Shown: positions 13,136 to 25,900 of the stretch, piece after piece
Layout of the letters: each line of letters opens with the position of its first letter
Position numbering within the stretch: position 1 is the stretch's first letter
The notes under the pieces: model-generated
What the model was told of the DNA's origin: nothing
Database searches by the model: none
What the model saw: the letters and a program-made list of their open reading frames with translations, nothing else
Translations under genes and position numbers: made by a program
Origin: Sapria himalayana
Taxonomy: Eukaryota > Streptophyta > Magnoliopsida > Malpighiales > Rafflesiaceae
Assembly: GCA_029783825.1 (NCBI GenBank)
Contig: JAREIK010001468.1
Location: 3,580,261 to 3,644,260 of the forward strand
Direction of reading: 5' to 3'
Length of the DNA stretch: 64,000 nucleotides

Positions 13136-13835
13136 TTTTGTACATTGAGTATGATCTTAATCTTCATCTTCATGGTATTGAGAATATACTTTAATGATGA
13201 TTATTTATATTAATTATATTTTATTATGAATATGATTTTATGATGATGATAAATATTAATATCCAATAATTTAATATATTTTGTTTATTTTCTAAATTTT
13301 AATGTATTTATTTTATAATTTTAAATATTTCAATAAATTACATGATATTTTTGCCTTTTCTTTTTTATAATTTTGTACACTGAATATGATCTCCATCTTC
13401 TTCTCCATGATATTATGAATATACTTTAATGATGATCATTTATATCTATTATATTTTATTATGAATATGATTTTATGATGATGATATATATTATTATCCA
13501 ATAATTTAATGTATTAGATTTATTTTCTAAATTTTAATGTAATTATTTATAATTTTGAATTATTTTAATAAATTATATGATATTTTTGTATTTTTTTTTT
13601 AAATATTGTACACTAAGTATGATCTTCGTCTTCATCTCCATGGTATTAAGAATATACTATTATGATGATCATTGATTTTAATTATATTTTATTATGAATA
13701 TGATTTTATGGTGATGATATAAATTGATATCCAATAATTTAATATATTTTGTTTATTTTCTAAATTTTAATGTATTTATTTTATAATTTTGAAATATTTC
13801 AATAAATTGCATGATGTTTTTGCCAACTTTTTCTT
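13136..13835. repeat. Three-copy tandem repeat, unit about 235 bp
   Basis: Three units start at about 13136, 13371 and 13604. Each begins with TTGTACA(C/T)T(G/A)A(G/A)TATGATC and continues through 'atgaatatgattttatg', 'atccaataatttaat', 'attttctaaattttaatgta' and 'caataaatt(a/g)catgat'. Copies differ by scattered substitutions. The array ends about 130 bp before the first kinase exon in the window, so it is intronic. Confidence 0.8.
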
Positions 13836-13966
13836 TGGATTTTTCGTCAACCATTAACCATAAGATGTCTAAATCAGTTTATAAGATGCAAGTTGTTTTG
13901 CTTGAATTAATTAGATCCCTTTATTTGTATATTTATTTTAATTATCTCATTTTAAATTCTATGCAG

Positions 13967-16900
13967 TTGACAGATTTTGGGTTGTCTAAGGTTGGTCTGA
14001 TCAACAGCACAGATGATTTATCTGGTCCTGCTGCCAGCTCCACATCTATGCTAGTAGATGAGGAACCACAATTATCTTCTTCTGACCATCACCGAGAGAG
14101 GAGGAAAAACCGCTCTGCCGTGGGTACCCCTGACTACTTGGCCCCAGAGATACTTCTCGGAACAGGGCATGGTTTGTATAGCTTGTCTTTAACCTTGTAC
14201 CCAGTGCATAAGTCTCTTGCTTATCGTAAAATCGGTGAGAGATTAATATATTGACAGTCTTATCCCTGAAAATCATCAAAATTATATGTGATAAGTCTCG
14301 AATCTTCTTGAATGAAGATATTTGTCATCGTACCAAGGCATGACTTCTTTGAATTCAGTAGAATTGCTAAGTCATAATTTTTGTGTGCAGGCACAACTGC
14401 TGATTGGTGGTCTGTAGGCATCATCCTATTTGAATTGATAGTTGGAATACCACCCTTTAATGCTGAGCATCCGCAGGTTTTTTTTTTTTTTTTGAATTTT
14501 GTTATTTTGTTGATTTTTAGTTTTCACGCTCTTTTCACCTTCATTTTTGGTTTTTTAAAAAATTAAAAATGTTTTCTTATTGTAACACCACAACAGATGC
14601 ACCTGATTGTTTTTTATTTTGTTTTCTGCTTGGACATGGGGAATTTCTGACTGTATAATTGTGATATCGGAGAAAGGCTCTCTTTCCTAAGCCAGTTTTG
14701 AATTACCTCTCCAGTTGCTATTTCTAGTTCTGTCATAAACATGTTGGTGTTTCTTTTCTTGTCTGCTCACTGCTGCTGTTTCTTTCTAATCAAGGATAAA
14801 TCTTTTCTGTCGCAATTTCTTTTCTGTCATAAATATGCTCCTATCAATTTCAATGGGATAAATCTTATTGGTATGGTTCTTCGTAGAAAGTAAGCTGCGA
14901 GTCAGAAACTTTACTGGCAGAAAATTGGGTTTATAGAAGTTTGTTATCTTATTGGTACGTTTCTTATCTTGGAAATAAGAAACGTTTTTAGAACTTTGTT
15001 TATCGTTCTAATTAAGGAAACAACTACTCCATACTCACAATCAAGATAGATCGAAATTGTTATTCCTTCTAACAAACTTTTTTTTTTTTTGAATTTTTTG
15101 CATTTGATTGAGTTTTATGTAAAAATAATGAAGATAAAAAGTTCTTACATTTCATTTTTTCTTGTCTATGATACGAGAGGTAGAAGATGTAGGTTGCTTG
15201 TTGATTACTAAATGATTATAGAAGTTTGTTATTCCTTTTAATATAGTCACTTATTTGAGTTTTTAGTATTTGATTGGGTTGATTAGTTAGTGTGAAATAA
15301 AAGTGAAGAGATGTAAGATTTTCACAAGGTAAAAGCTATTAATCTCAAAAAAAAGTAGAATTATTTATTAGGCTGAAAATTGTCTTATTATAAAATAGAA
15401 GGATAAAAGAGGAAAAGATATAAGAGAATATGAGAGAGATTTCTTATTTTTCAAGTATTTACTTACTCACATAAAGGTACTTTATTTATATGGTTTAATA
15501 CATAAATACATTAATGTGTATATAAATACGTCGATGAATATATACATCAATACACAAATAAATGTACTAATGAATACATTTTAATTCATGTCAATTAATA
15601 CACATTAATCTATGAATAATTAAAGTCACAAGAATATCAATTGTCAAGAGATTAACGAAGAGTATGGACATTCATAATATTGTTCATAATACTTCTCTTT
15701 GGATGTCTATAATACTAGCTCATTAAAAATCTTATCAGGAAAACCCAGTGGGACAAAATTATGGTGAAAAAAAAAGAGTACAATATAAAATATCATTTTA
15801 AATCTTTAGGCATGCATATTTTAATTCTATGAACTAGCCTTTCAAATATTCCAGTAGGTAGAGCCTTGGTGAATAAATCTGCTAGATTATTAGTTGAACG
15901 AATTGATTGAACATCAATATCATCATTCTTTTGTTGATAGCGAGTGAAAAAAGAATTTTAGTGAAATATGTTTTGTTCTATCTGATTAATGAACTTATTT
16001 TTTTAATTAAACAATGCATGCAGTATTATCTTCATATAATGTCTTCGGGACCTTCTTGCTAAAAGGCAAACCACATGACCCTTGAATATGATGTATTACA
16101 GATAACTAAAAATATTCACGACTTATTTCATGAATTAATAAGATCTCTGCATGATTAGAAAATGTAATAATAATTGATTGTTTCGTAGAATATCGTGAAA
16201 TGACTGTATCAATACATGTGAACAAATAATTCATTTGTGATTGAGTATTATGAGGGTCAGACATATATCGTATATCTCGGTAACCAATTAATTCTGATTT
16301 GGGTATATTGGAATAATATAGGCCCATATCCATCGTATCTCAAAGATACCTTACTATATGTTTAATTTCATTTTAATGTCTTCTTATTGGACAAGAACTA
16401 TATCTTGCTAATAAATTAATAGAAAATAATATATCAGGTCGTGTATGACTAGTAAGATATTAGTGTTACAATAGCACTAAGATATGTTACTTCAAGACTA
16501 AGAAGTTTATCATCTATCCGATGTTGAAAAGAATATTTATTCATATCTAATGACCTTATAATTATTAGAGTGCTCAATGAATGGGCATTATTCATATAGA
16601 ATTGTTTCAACACCTTTGATATATAGACTGATTGATGAATAAAAATTCAATTCTCTAAATGTTTGATCTGCAAATCAAGGCAAAGTTTTATTTTTTCAAG
16701 ATTTTTCATCTCAGATTCTTTCTTTAAGTTATCTATTATTTCTGAAAGCTCATTCGTAGTTCTAATAATATTTTGGTTATCAACATAAATAGCAATTCTT
16801 ATATAGATCTGGATCTATTAATAAATAGATTAATTAATAAATATACATGCGCAAAGGGGATCATTCTTGTATCTTTTTCGTAATAAATATTCACAAAGAT

Positions 16901-19900
16901 GATTATATCATGTGTCCAGATTGTTTCAACCCATATAGAGATTTGCATAATTTTATCGAGTAAAGTTTTCTATGACATATTTTATATGTTGCATGTAATT
17001 TTAATCTTTCTGAGATTTTCATATAAATATCACTATCAATTGGTCCATATAAATAATTCGTAACTATATTCATTAAACACATACCAAATTTTTCATGAAT
17101 TATCAGGCTGATTAAATATCAAAAAGTAGATGCATCCACTATAGGGGAATACGTCTATTCATAATTAATGTCATGTCTTTGAGAGAATCTATGTACAACT
17201 AATTACGCCTTATATTTGATAATTTTATTTGTCACATCTTGTTTTTGTACAAATATTCATTTGTATTCTATAGGTTTGATACCATCTGGTCTACATACAA
17301 TAGGGTCGAAAGCTTTGTGTTTTGAAAGAGAATTTATTTCTGCTTCAATTGTATCTTTTGACCAAAAACTAATTATAAAAAAGAGAACTCATGATAATTT
17401 GTTGGTGTAATATGTATCAATGCTGCTACATGCAAAATAGCGTGGCCCCAAGTAGAAGTTGGGAGTTTCATTCTCATTAGTAATGGTCTTATAATTAATT
17501 GAAGATATTTAATAAATAAAATTGCAAGATTATTTTGTGTATAAACATATGCTACAGGATGTTCAATAATTATTCTAATAGACATAAAATAATGAATAAT
17601 AGCCTGGGAAGTAAATTTTCTAGTATTATAAAGATGAATTAACTTAATCAAATAATCTGAAAAATAAGCTCGTAACCAAATTATTTGAGCAAGCAATCTA
17701 GCAAATACTTGATTACATATTGATAACAAACAAACATGTGGTCATCTTGTTAATGTGTCAATCAGAATCATAAAATATTAAAATGGTCCGCATAGTAGAT
17801 TAATAGGTCCACATATATCACCTTGTATACGTTGCAAAAATATAATTGATTGTCTTTATTTTTTTGGCAATGATTTTATAATTAACTTTTCTTAAAAACA
17901 AGCAACATATGAAAATTTATTGGACAGAAAAATTTTTGATTTTTTAGTGAATGTCCCTTTGAATTTTTAATGATTCTCCATATTAATATAGAGATATAAT
18001 GTCTCAATCGGTCATGCCAAATAATAAAATTATTTTCATCAATAAATCTCTAGTTTAATATGGCATGTGTATCAATTGTACTTGTGCTTGTGTAGTACAA
18101 ATTAGAGAAAAAAATGGGTAATATTTTTAATATATTTTTCTTATCCAAGACAACATTGATAATATATAAATACTCAATGTTGACTTCACTCATAGTCTCA
18201 ATATGGTATCTATCTTGTCTAGAGGTAGAGGTGTCAAACGTGCCGGGCCGGCCCGGCACGTTCAAAAACCGTGCCCGGGCCCGTGCCGTGCCCGGGTGAA
18301 TTTAATTTCGTGCCGTGCCTGGCCCGGCACGGATCGTGCCTTGGCACGGCACGCCGGCACGGGTCCATCCCGTGCCAGTTCACGCAGGCACGCGTGGCAC
18401 TGGAGGCGTGCCACGCGTGCCGTGGCGTGAGTCGTGAGTCGCGACTCACGGTCACGACTCACTGAGTCGTGACCCAACCGGGCCCCACCCCCGTTAAAAA
18501 GATCGCGGGTCGGGTCCAAACAGAACCGCCCCGCCTGCCCTGCCCCTGCCGTGCGCCCGTGCCGCCTGGCCAAGCCATGCCGTGCCCGACTTTAACACAC
18601 CGTGCCGTGCCGGGCACGGCACGGTAGCACGGCCGGGCATGTGAAAAACGGGCCGTGCCGGGCTGGGTCGGCCCGTTTGACACATTTATCTAGAGGTGTC
18701 AAACGTGCCGGCCCGGCCCGCCACGTTCTTAAACCGTGCCCGGGCACATGCCGTGCCCGGTTTAAGAATATCGCGTGCCGTGCCGTGCTCGGCACGCCTC
18801 GTGCCTGGCCCAGCACGGCGGCACGGGTGCATTCCTTGCCGGTTTACGCAGGCACGCGTGGCACTGGCGGCGTGCCACGCGTGCCGTGGCGTGAGTCGTG
18901 AGTCACGAGCCACGGCTCGGACTCACGCCTTGTGAGTTGTGACCGGTGGGCACTGGGCGGTGAGTCGGTGACCCATCCGGGCGGCGCCCCCCCCCGGTAA
19001 AAAGACCGCGGGTCGGGTCCAAACAGACCCGACCCGCGGACTTTTCTGCCGAAACCCGACTCCCGAGTCTGATCCGAGCATTTCCAACGGCAAATAAAAA
19101 AATTCAAATTGAGCGATTTTCAGCCCTTGGATTCACCTCCAACGGCTAGGGGGCAGAATCCAACGGTCCTCGTGACTCTGCCCCTTAAATATAATAAAAA
19201 AATTCAAAAAAATAATAAAAAAATATTTTTTTTATAAAAAAAAACTTTATTTAGCCTATAAAATCTACCCCCTTCCCTATAACATTTATGTTTTGCAAAA
19301 ACATAAAACCTCTCAATATTTTTTCTCTCTCACATAAACCGTGCATCTCTCTCTCGGCCCTAGTGTTTTTGATTTCGGCTTGGATTTTCGTGAAACTCAA
19401 ATTGAGTTTTGAACATCATAGCTTTCTGCGGTGCACCTTGCACGTGACTGACCTCATTGCTTTTACCGGGTAATATAATTTACGTTTTTTGTACTTTCTC
19501 TCTCTAAAGCTTCTCTCTCTAGAAAAACTTACGAAAAATAAAAAAATGACAAATACACCAAACACGTATTTAAATTTGGAAAATAAAAATGTTAGTGTTA
19601 CACAGACGTCTGTGGCTCCTGAAACTTTGGTTTCTCCTGTCGTCTCAGCCCAAAGTTCTAAAAAACAAAAAATTAGGAGGATTTCTGTAGTTTGGACACA
19701 TTTTAAAATCATAACACAAGTAGATGTTAGGGGTGAGGAACATGAAATGGCACAATGTAAATATTGTATGAGACTTTTAACATGCAAGAGTACATGTGGG
19801 ACTTGGCACCTCAAGAGGCATGCTGAAATATGCTCCAAGAAACATGGACCCTTAGATCCTAGGCAAACCCAACTTGACACTATATTTTTTGAGACTGGAT

Positions 19901-22900
19901 CTAGTTCAGTCTCAAAGTTTACTCCCTTCGTATATTCCAACGAGTTGGGTAGGGACGGCATGGCCAGGCTCATCACTTTGATGGGCCTTCCGATCAGATT
20001 TTCGGAAGATCCGAGGGTAGTGCGCATCATGCAGACTTATTTTCAGCCTTCCTATCGTAGGATTCCTAGGTCCACATCTAGGAGTGACATACTAAAGATA
20101 TATAAGTTAGAAAAACAAAAAATAATTAAGGAATTTTTGGCATATAGTGGAGTGGTGTCCGTGATGTCCGATATATGGACATGTCACGATGATTCTTCGT
20201 ATGCAAGTCTCACGAGTCACTATGTAGATTCTAACTGGACAATCAATAAAAATTTATTAGGATTCACTGAGATTCTTCATCCTAATGATGGCCCGGCCAT
20301 TTTTGAGTGTATGATGAAAATATTTAGGGAATATAAAATTCAAAATAAAATTTTTAGTGTCACTTTCGATAATGCTGCGAATAATGGAGTAGCGATCAAT
20401 ATGTTTATTAGGAATATTAGAGACGCACCTTTAGGAGAGATCTTTCATGTCAGATGCATGTGTCATGTGATTAACCTGATAGTTCACGCGGGTATGAATG
20501 TGTATTCCCCCGCGTTGGAAAATATACGCAATGCACTCAAGTATATTCGCACTCCTCGCAGACTACAAGAGTTTGGTAATCTCTGTTTGTCTGTGAATCT
20601 TAATAAGAAGAAATTCCAATCGGATGTGAGACATCGTTGGAATTACACGTATCTGATGTTGGAATCATGTGTTGGATACGAACACGTGATATCCGACTAT
20701 GTCAATAGTAAGAGTGGCGAACTTATTATTGACGACACTGACTGGGCTTCAGGAATTTCATTTATGAAATTCCTGAATATATTTTATGACACGACGAACA
20801 TGTGTTCGTCGGTTTATACGCCCACCACTTGCATTGCACTTCGTTGCATATGCAACATTAGTAGCATGTTTAGGAATTATCGAGATGACTCGACACTTAG
20901 CCATGTGGTTGCAGAGATAGAGACTAAGTACCTGAAGTACTAGTCCACCATTCCATCTCTTTATTACCTCGCAGCATGCATGGACTCTAGGGCTAAGGTG
21001 GAAGGGGTTGAAAATACCCTGACTTTCATTTCCTCGTGCATGAACCTGGAAGAGCCACCTGAAGGGTTCATTTACGAGAAGTTGACAGACCTGTTCACAT
21101 ACTATGATACTAGGTATGGTGGTGGTGGTGATGAGATTGTGAGTACGGACTCCGATACCTTGTTCGGAGATGACGCTTATTCCATTAACCTAGCGAGGGG
21201 AAAACGTAGGGGTGGACCTTCACATAGGAGCGAGCTGTCTCGGTACTTAGATACCGATTACTGCTCAATCCTATCACCTTCTGACAATAAGAATCTTGAT
21301 TTATTACAGTGGTGAAAATCATATGAGTCCGCCTATCCCGTGCTATCTAGAATGGCACGGGATCTACTGACTCCTCCGATGTCGAGCGTAGCATCGGAGT
21401 CTGCTTTTTCTGTTGCAGTGAACGTGATTTCGGATAGGAGATCGAGATTACGTCCAGATATGGTTGAGGCCTTGGCATGTTTGAAGGATTGGGAGGAATC
21501 GAGATTTAACATCAAAGATCGTGCGGAAGCTGGGACTGTGATAGACACTGCAGTCGCATCCACATCCACTACGATGGCGGATGAGCTGATTGCCTATGAT
21601 GATGACCCATATGATACTGATCTTGATGTTGCGGCTGATGATTCTCATGATATGCCGCTTGACGATTGATGCTCATCTGCTCTTTTTTTTCGATTTTTTT
21701 TTATTTATTTTATTTATACGCTTTGTTTGTACTTTGTACCATACGTTGAGTTGAAACTTATACTTGTTTTGTTCGGACTATTGGTTTCAAAAGCATTAAT
21801 GGTAATTTTTCATTTTTGTAGTTTAATTTTTATTTAATTAAAATTTTTACTAACTTAATGTATTTATTTATTATTTTACAAATTAAATATTATTTTAAAA
21901 TTTAATAACTTTAAATTTTAATATATATTAAATAAATTATAAAAAAAAAAGCTAAACTTAATTGAAAAAATAAAATTATTTTTTCTAATAATTTTTTGTT
22001 TTATTAAATTTTTAATGTTATAATTTTTACAAAAAATAATATTTTTTAATTATTACTAATACTCTTAAGTCAATACTGTAACTTTAAAAAAAAAAATTTT
22101 AAAATAAAAAAAATAATTTTGTAATCTGCCATTTAGTTTAGGCAATTTAGGTTTAGGGTTTAGTTTAGGCATTTTCAGCCCGAGCTCGTGATGGCGGCTG
22201 GCCTCCCGGGACCCGGACCCTGGTTGACCCAGTCCCGCGTTGCGGCACCCGTGACCCACCCCGCCTGCCCTGCCGTGCGCCCGTGCCGCCTCGCCTGGCC
22301 TGTAAGTGGCAAGGCGTGCCCGGCCGTGCCGGGCACGGCACGGCACGGCCTTGCAGTGCCCACGGGCCGTGTCGTGCCCGCCTTTAATGTACCATGCCGT
22401 GCCGGGCACGGCACGGTGGCACGACCGTGCCTGTAAAAAACGGGCCGTGCCGTGCTGGGCCGGCCCGTTTGACACCTCTAATCTTGTCGAATATCTTTAA
22501 AACTCAATAAATTTTTTGTGACTTTGTAGAATATAATGTATCATTAGTATAAATTTTTGTTCCTCTGAATAATAATATATTAGTTTTTTCAGAGTCCTCA
22601 ATCAATTTTGTATTATCCGATATTTTATTCACATCTTATCTTTGAATTATTAAAAAGGAAAAGAATTTTTTTATCTTAAATATTGTATATATTTATGTAT
22701 TAGCTACTAGACACATATTATTGTCATCGATTGAGGGTCTCACTAGATGAGTTTTTATATTCTTCATGAGAAACAAATATATAATAAAAAAATCATAAAA
22801 TAATACATAACAAAAATAATTTTTATTATTCGGTAGTACGATGAATTTCATAATATACAAAAATAATAGTATACCCAAATATATAAATATAAATAGGAAA

Positions 22901-25900
22901 TATTTTATCTTTGAAGATTTTCATCACCAAATAAGTGATCAATATTCGTTTCAGGCAGAATAAAAAAATTAATAACATCCAAATGAGTCATATCATAAAG
23001 GTCGTGATCAACACTCTCATCCTTAGAAATAAAATTTATCTCTACCACTTTTTTATCTATTTTTTTTCAGCGATTCTTGGTAAAGATCAATCAAATATTT
23101 TGGTGTACAACAGGTACGTGATCCTTTCATGCCACATTAATAGCATAAATTTGTTATCATTTTTGTTATTTTTATTATTTTTGTTGTCATTTTCAATATT
23201 TTTCTCCTTTTGATATTTTAGCATATTCTTGGGTTGTCGATCGTAATTGTAACTGCATGACCACGTTCTCATCCATGTCCATGACCCCGACTATGATCAC
23301 GACCACGACCATGACCATGGCCTTGACTTTGTCCATTATAAGGGTGATATTTTGTCATATTCACTTAATGAAATGGAGTCGAATCAGTTGGATGAGCATC
23401 ATGATTTTTCTTCAAAAATTCATTGTTTTGTTAGGATATAAAAAGACATGAAATTAATTTATTATATTTTTTAAAAACTTTTTCATGATATTACTGCTGT
23501 ATGAGTACATTGGATGCATGAAAAGTGAAGAATATTTTATCCAACATATCCTCATCAATAATATATTCTCTACATAACTGTGAATGAGAATTGATTCTAA
23601 ATATTGCTGAGTTATACTCACTCGCAGATTTAAAATCTTAGTCTTAAATGCATCCATTCATAGCAAGTTTTTGGGAGAATTACTGTTCTATAATGTTTGT
23701 ACATTTCCTTCAAACTGTTTCACAAAACAAGTTGATCTTTTACGGTGAGGTATTCAGTTTTCAATCCTTCTTGAAGGTGACGACGAAGAAAAATTAATGT
23801 TTTTGTTTTTTCTTGAATGGAAGTTACATTCTTTTTTTAAATTGTATCTCTAAGATCTTTTTCATCTAGATGGATTTCAGTTTTTAGTATCCATGAGAAG
23901 AAATTTTTTTCCAGAAATCAAAAGCCATTAATTCTAATTTCGCAAGATTTTACATAATAATACTCCAATATATATCTCTTGAAAATTCAACAGAGATTCT
24001 TGCTAATAACGTATTAAATAAAAGAATGATAAAAGAGCAAGAAATATAGGAGAAACATGGGAGAAATTTTTTATTTCTTCAAGTATTAACTAATTCATAC
24101 AAAGGCTCATTATTTATTTTAATACATGAATACATTAATGTATATATAAATACATCAATATATACATCAATTTACAAATAAATTTAATAATGAATACATA
24201 TTAATTTATGTTAATTAATACATATTAATCTATAAATAATAAGAATTACAAGAATATTAATAGTCAAGAGATTAATGAAAAGTTTATAGACATTCATTAT
24301 ATGTTCATAATATGTCTTACTATCTTTTTTTTATCATATTGGTGTTGTTAGACCAATTAAAGAAAAGTAATTTGAGAAAATTATTTACTAATATAGTTTG
24401 GTTGCATAGTTCATGGACAACAAAGTAGGGGGGTGAAAGTATAACATATAGTGTGTTCTTATATTTTATTTGGAATATCATGTTTTTTTTTGTTTTGGGT
24501 GTCTAGTATTTTGTTGCTTTATTTGTTTGATTGATAGAAAAAAAAAACTCAAATGAGGTATGTCTATAAAATTTCAATCATAGCTAAGAAATCATTGATT
24601 CAATGTGCGAGAGTTTCACATGTTTTTGCATGTTGTTTTGAACTTTTTGAATTTAAAATTTTTCTATAAGAATTTTTGAATAGAATATGATATGGTGATT
24701 ATTATTAATCTTTATAAATACGTAAAGTGCCTGAAAAAAATCGTATAATTTAGAAAAAATTATGGCAAGATAGATTTTACTTATGAACATTCAATGGTTG
24801 TTTAGAAATGTGTTAACTATCAATATCATGAAGACTAGACCATCATGTTATTTATTTATTATTTTAAGTTAATTATTATAATATATTTTTCTTAAATTAA
24901 TAAAATTGTTCCATATATTAAATGAACCAATAATACCTATAAAATGGTTGAATGGTGGACTGCCTGAGGAACTTTATCTTCTTATTTACAAAGATTTGTG
25001 TTGAAATTCATGAACCTTGCTTCTACTACATTGAGTTTTAAAAGAAATTAGGATATATTTGAAAATATAACATACATATTAAAAATGATCTAGATATTAT
25101 AATATCCAAAATAATTAAACTTATATATTTCTAAATTTTTTTAAATTTGTAACAATAAGAGAAATTGTTATAGTGGAATCTGTGGTGGCATTGAGGAGAG
25201 GAAGAGGTGAAGAGAGTAGCTCAAAAGAAGAAAAATTAAAAATAGTTTTTTTAATTTCAAATAAACACACACACACACACACACATATACATAGTTGAGA
25301 CATCCCATATGTCCGGTAATCTCATACAATGTAATAAGAAATAAAAAAAAAACAATAAAAACTACAAACTAAATTAAATCTCAACAAAAATAAATGATTA
25401 AATTAAAATGTGAATCTTTTAGTATATATTAAGAATACTCAAATATTGATAGGAAAATACTATTCGTAAGAGATAATTGGTCTAATTATCTTGAAAGATA
25501 TTAATAATAAATTAAGTAATTGAAAAAATAAAAGATAAAGATATAGATTGTCATAGAAGTGCAAAATATGAATTCATTTTGGTGAATATGCATTTACATA
25601 ATGTTAAAAAATTGCGTGCCGTGCCTTGGCACGGCACGCCGGCACGGGTCCATCCCGTGCCAGTTCACGCAGGCACGCGTGGCACGCCGCCAGTGCCACG
25701 CGTGCCGTGGCGTGAGTCGTGAGTCACGACTCACGCAGTCACGCCTTGTGACCCATTCGGGGCCTGCCGTGCGCCCGTGCCGCCTCGCCAAGCCAAGGCG
25801 TGCCCGAGCGGGCTGGGCACGGCCTTGCCGTGCCCGCCTTTGTCTCACCGTGCCGTGCCCGGCACGGTAGCACGGCCGGGCACGTGAAAAACGGGCCGTG

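Larger units (their letters stand above)
18220..22480. mobile_element. Composite hAT transposon, 4.26 kb, perfect 8-bp target duplication
   Basis: The direct repeat ATCTTGTC flanks it perfectly (18212-18219 and 22481-22488). The left end reads TAGAGGTAGAGGTGTCAAAC (a doubled TAGAGG) and the right end GGCCCGTTTGACACCTCTA. A hAT transposase frame lies at 19546-21669. The left 464 bp is a short derivative of the same family, followed at 18689 by a second TAGAGGTGTCAAACGTGCC left end. Subterminal regions are packed with GTGCCGTGCC/GGCACGGCAC motifs. The element sits inside the copia element between its integrase and gag remnants. The target duplication flanks the outermost ends, so the whole composite probably moved as one unit. 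Confidence 0.9.
15381..24320 (-). mobile_element. Degraded Ty1/copia retrotransposon split by a hAT element
   Basis: Two similar long terminal repeats lie at about 15381-15700 and 24004-24320. Between them on the minus strand come, in copia order from the right, a gag-like region (about 23.9-22.5 kb), integrase (about 17.9-17.3 kb), reverse transcriptase (about 17.1-16.6 kb) and RNase H (16333-16106). Next to the right LTR, reading minus, is AATACGTTATTAGCAAG, which resembles the half-tRNA-Met primer site used by some copia elements. Without the inserted hAT element its length is about 4.7 kb. All frames are broken. Confidence 0.8.

Noticed and set aside
18203..18935. Many overlapping open frames in GC-rich DNA, also at 22065-22500, 25594-25870, 38362-39146 and 48593-49232
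   Set aside because: They lie in the terminal GC-rich repeats of hAT elements. Several frames on both strands are open at once because stop codons are rare there; no conserved protein is seen.
19416..20030. 204-codon minus-strand frame
   Set aside because: It is the antisense of the hAT transposase 5' region and has no recognised motif.
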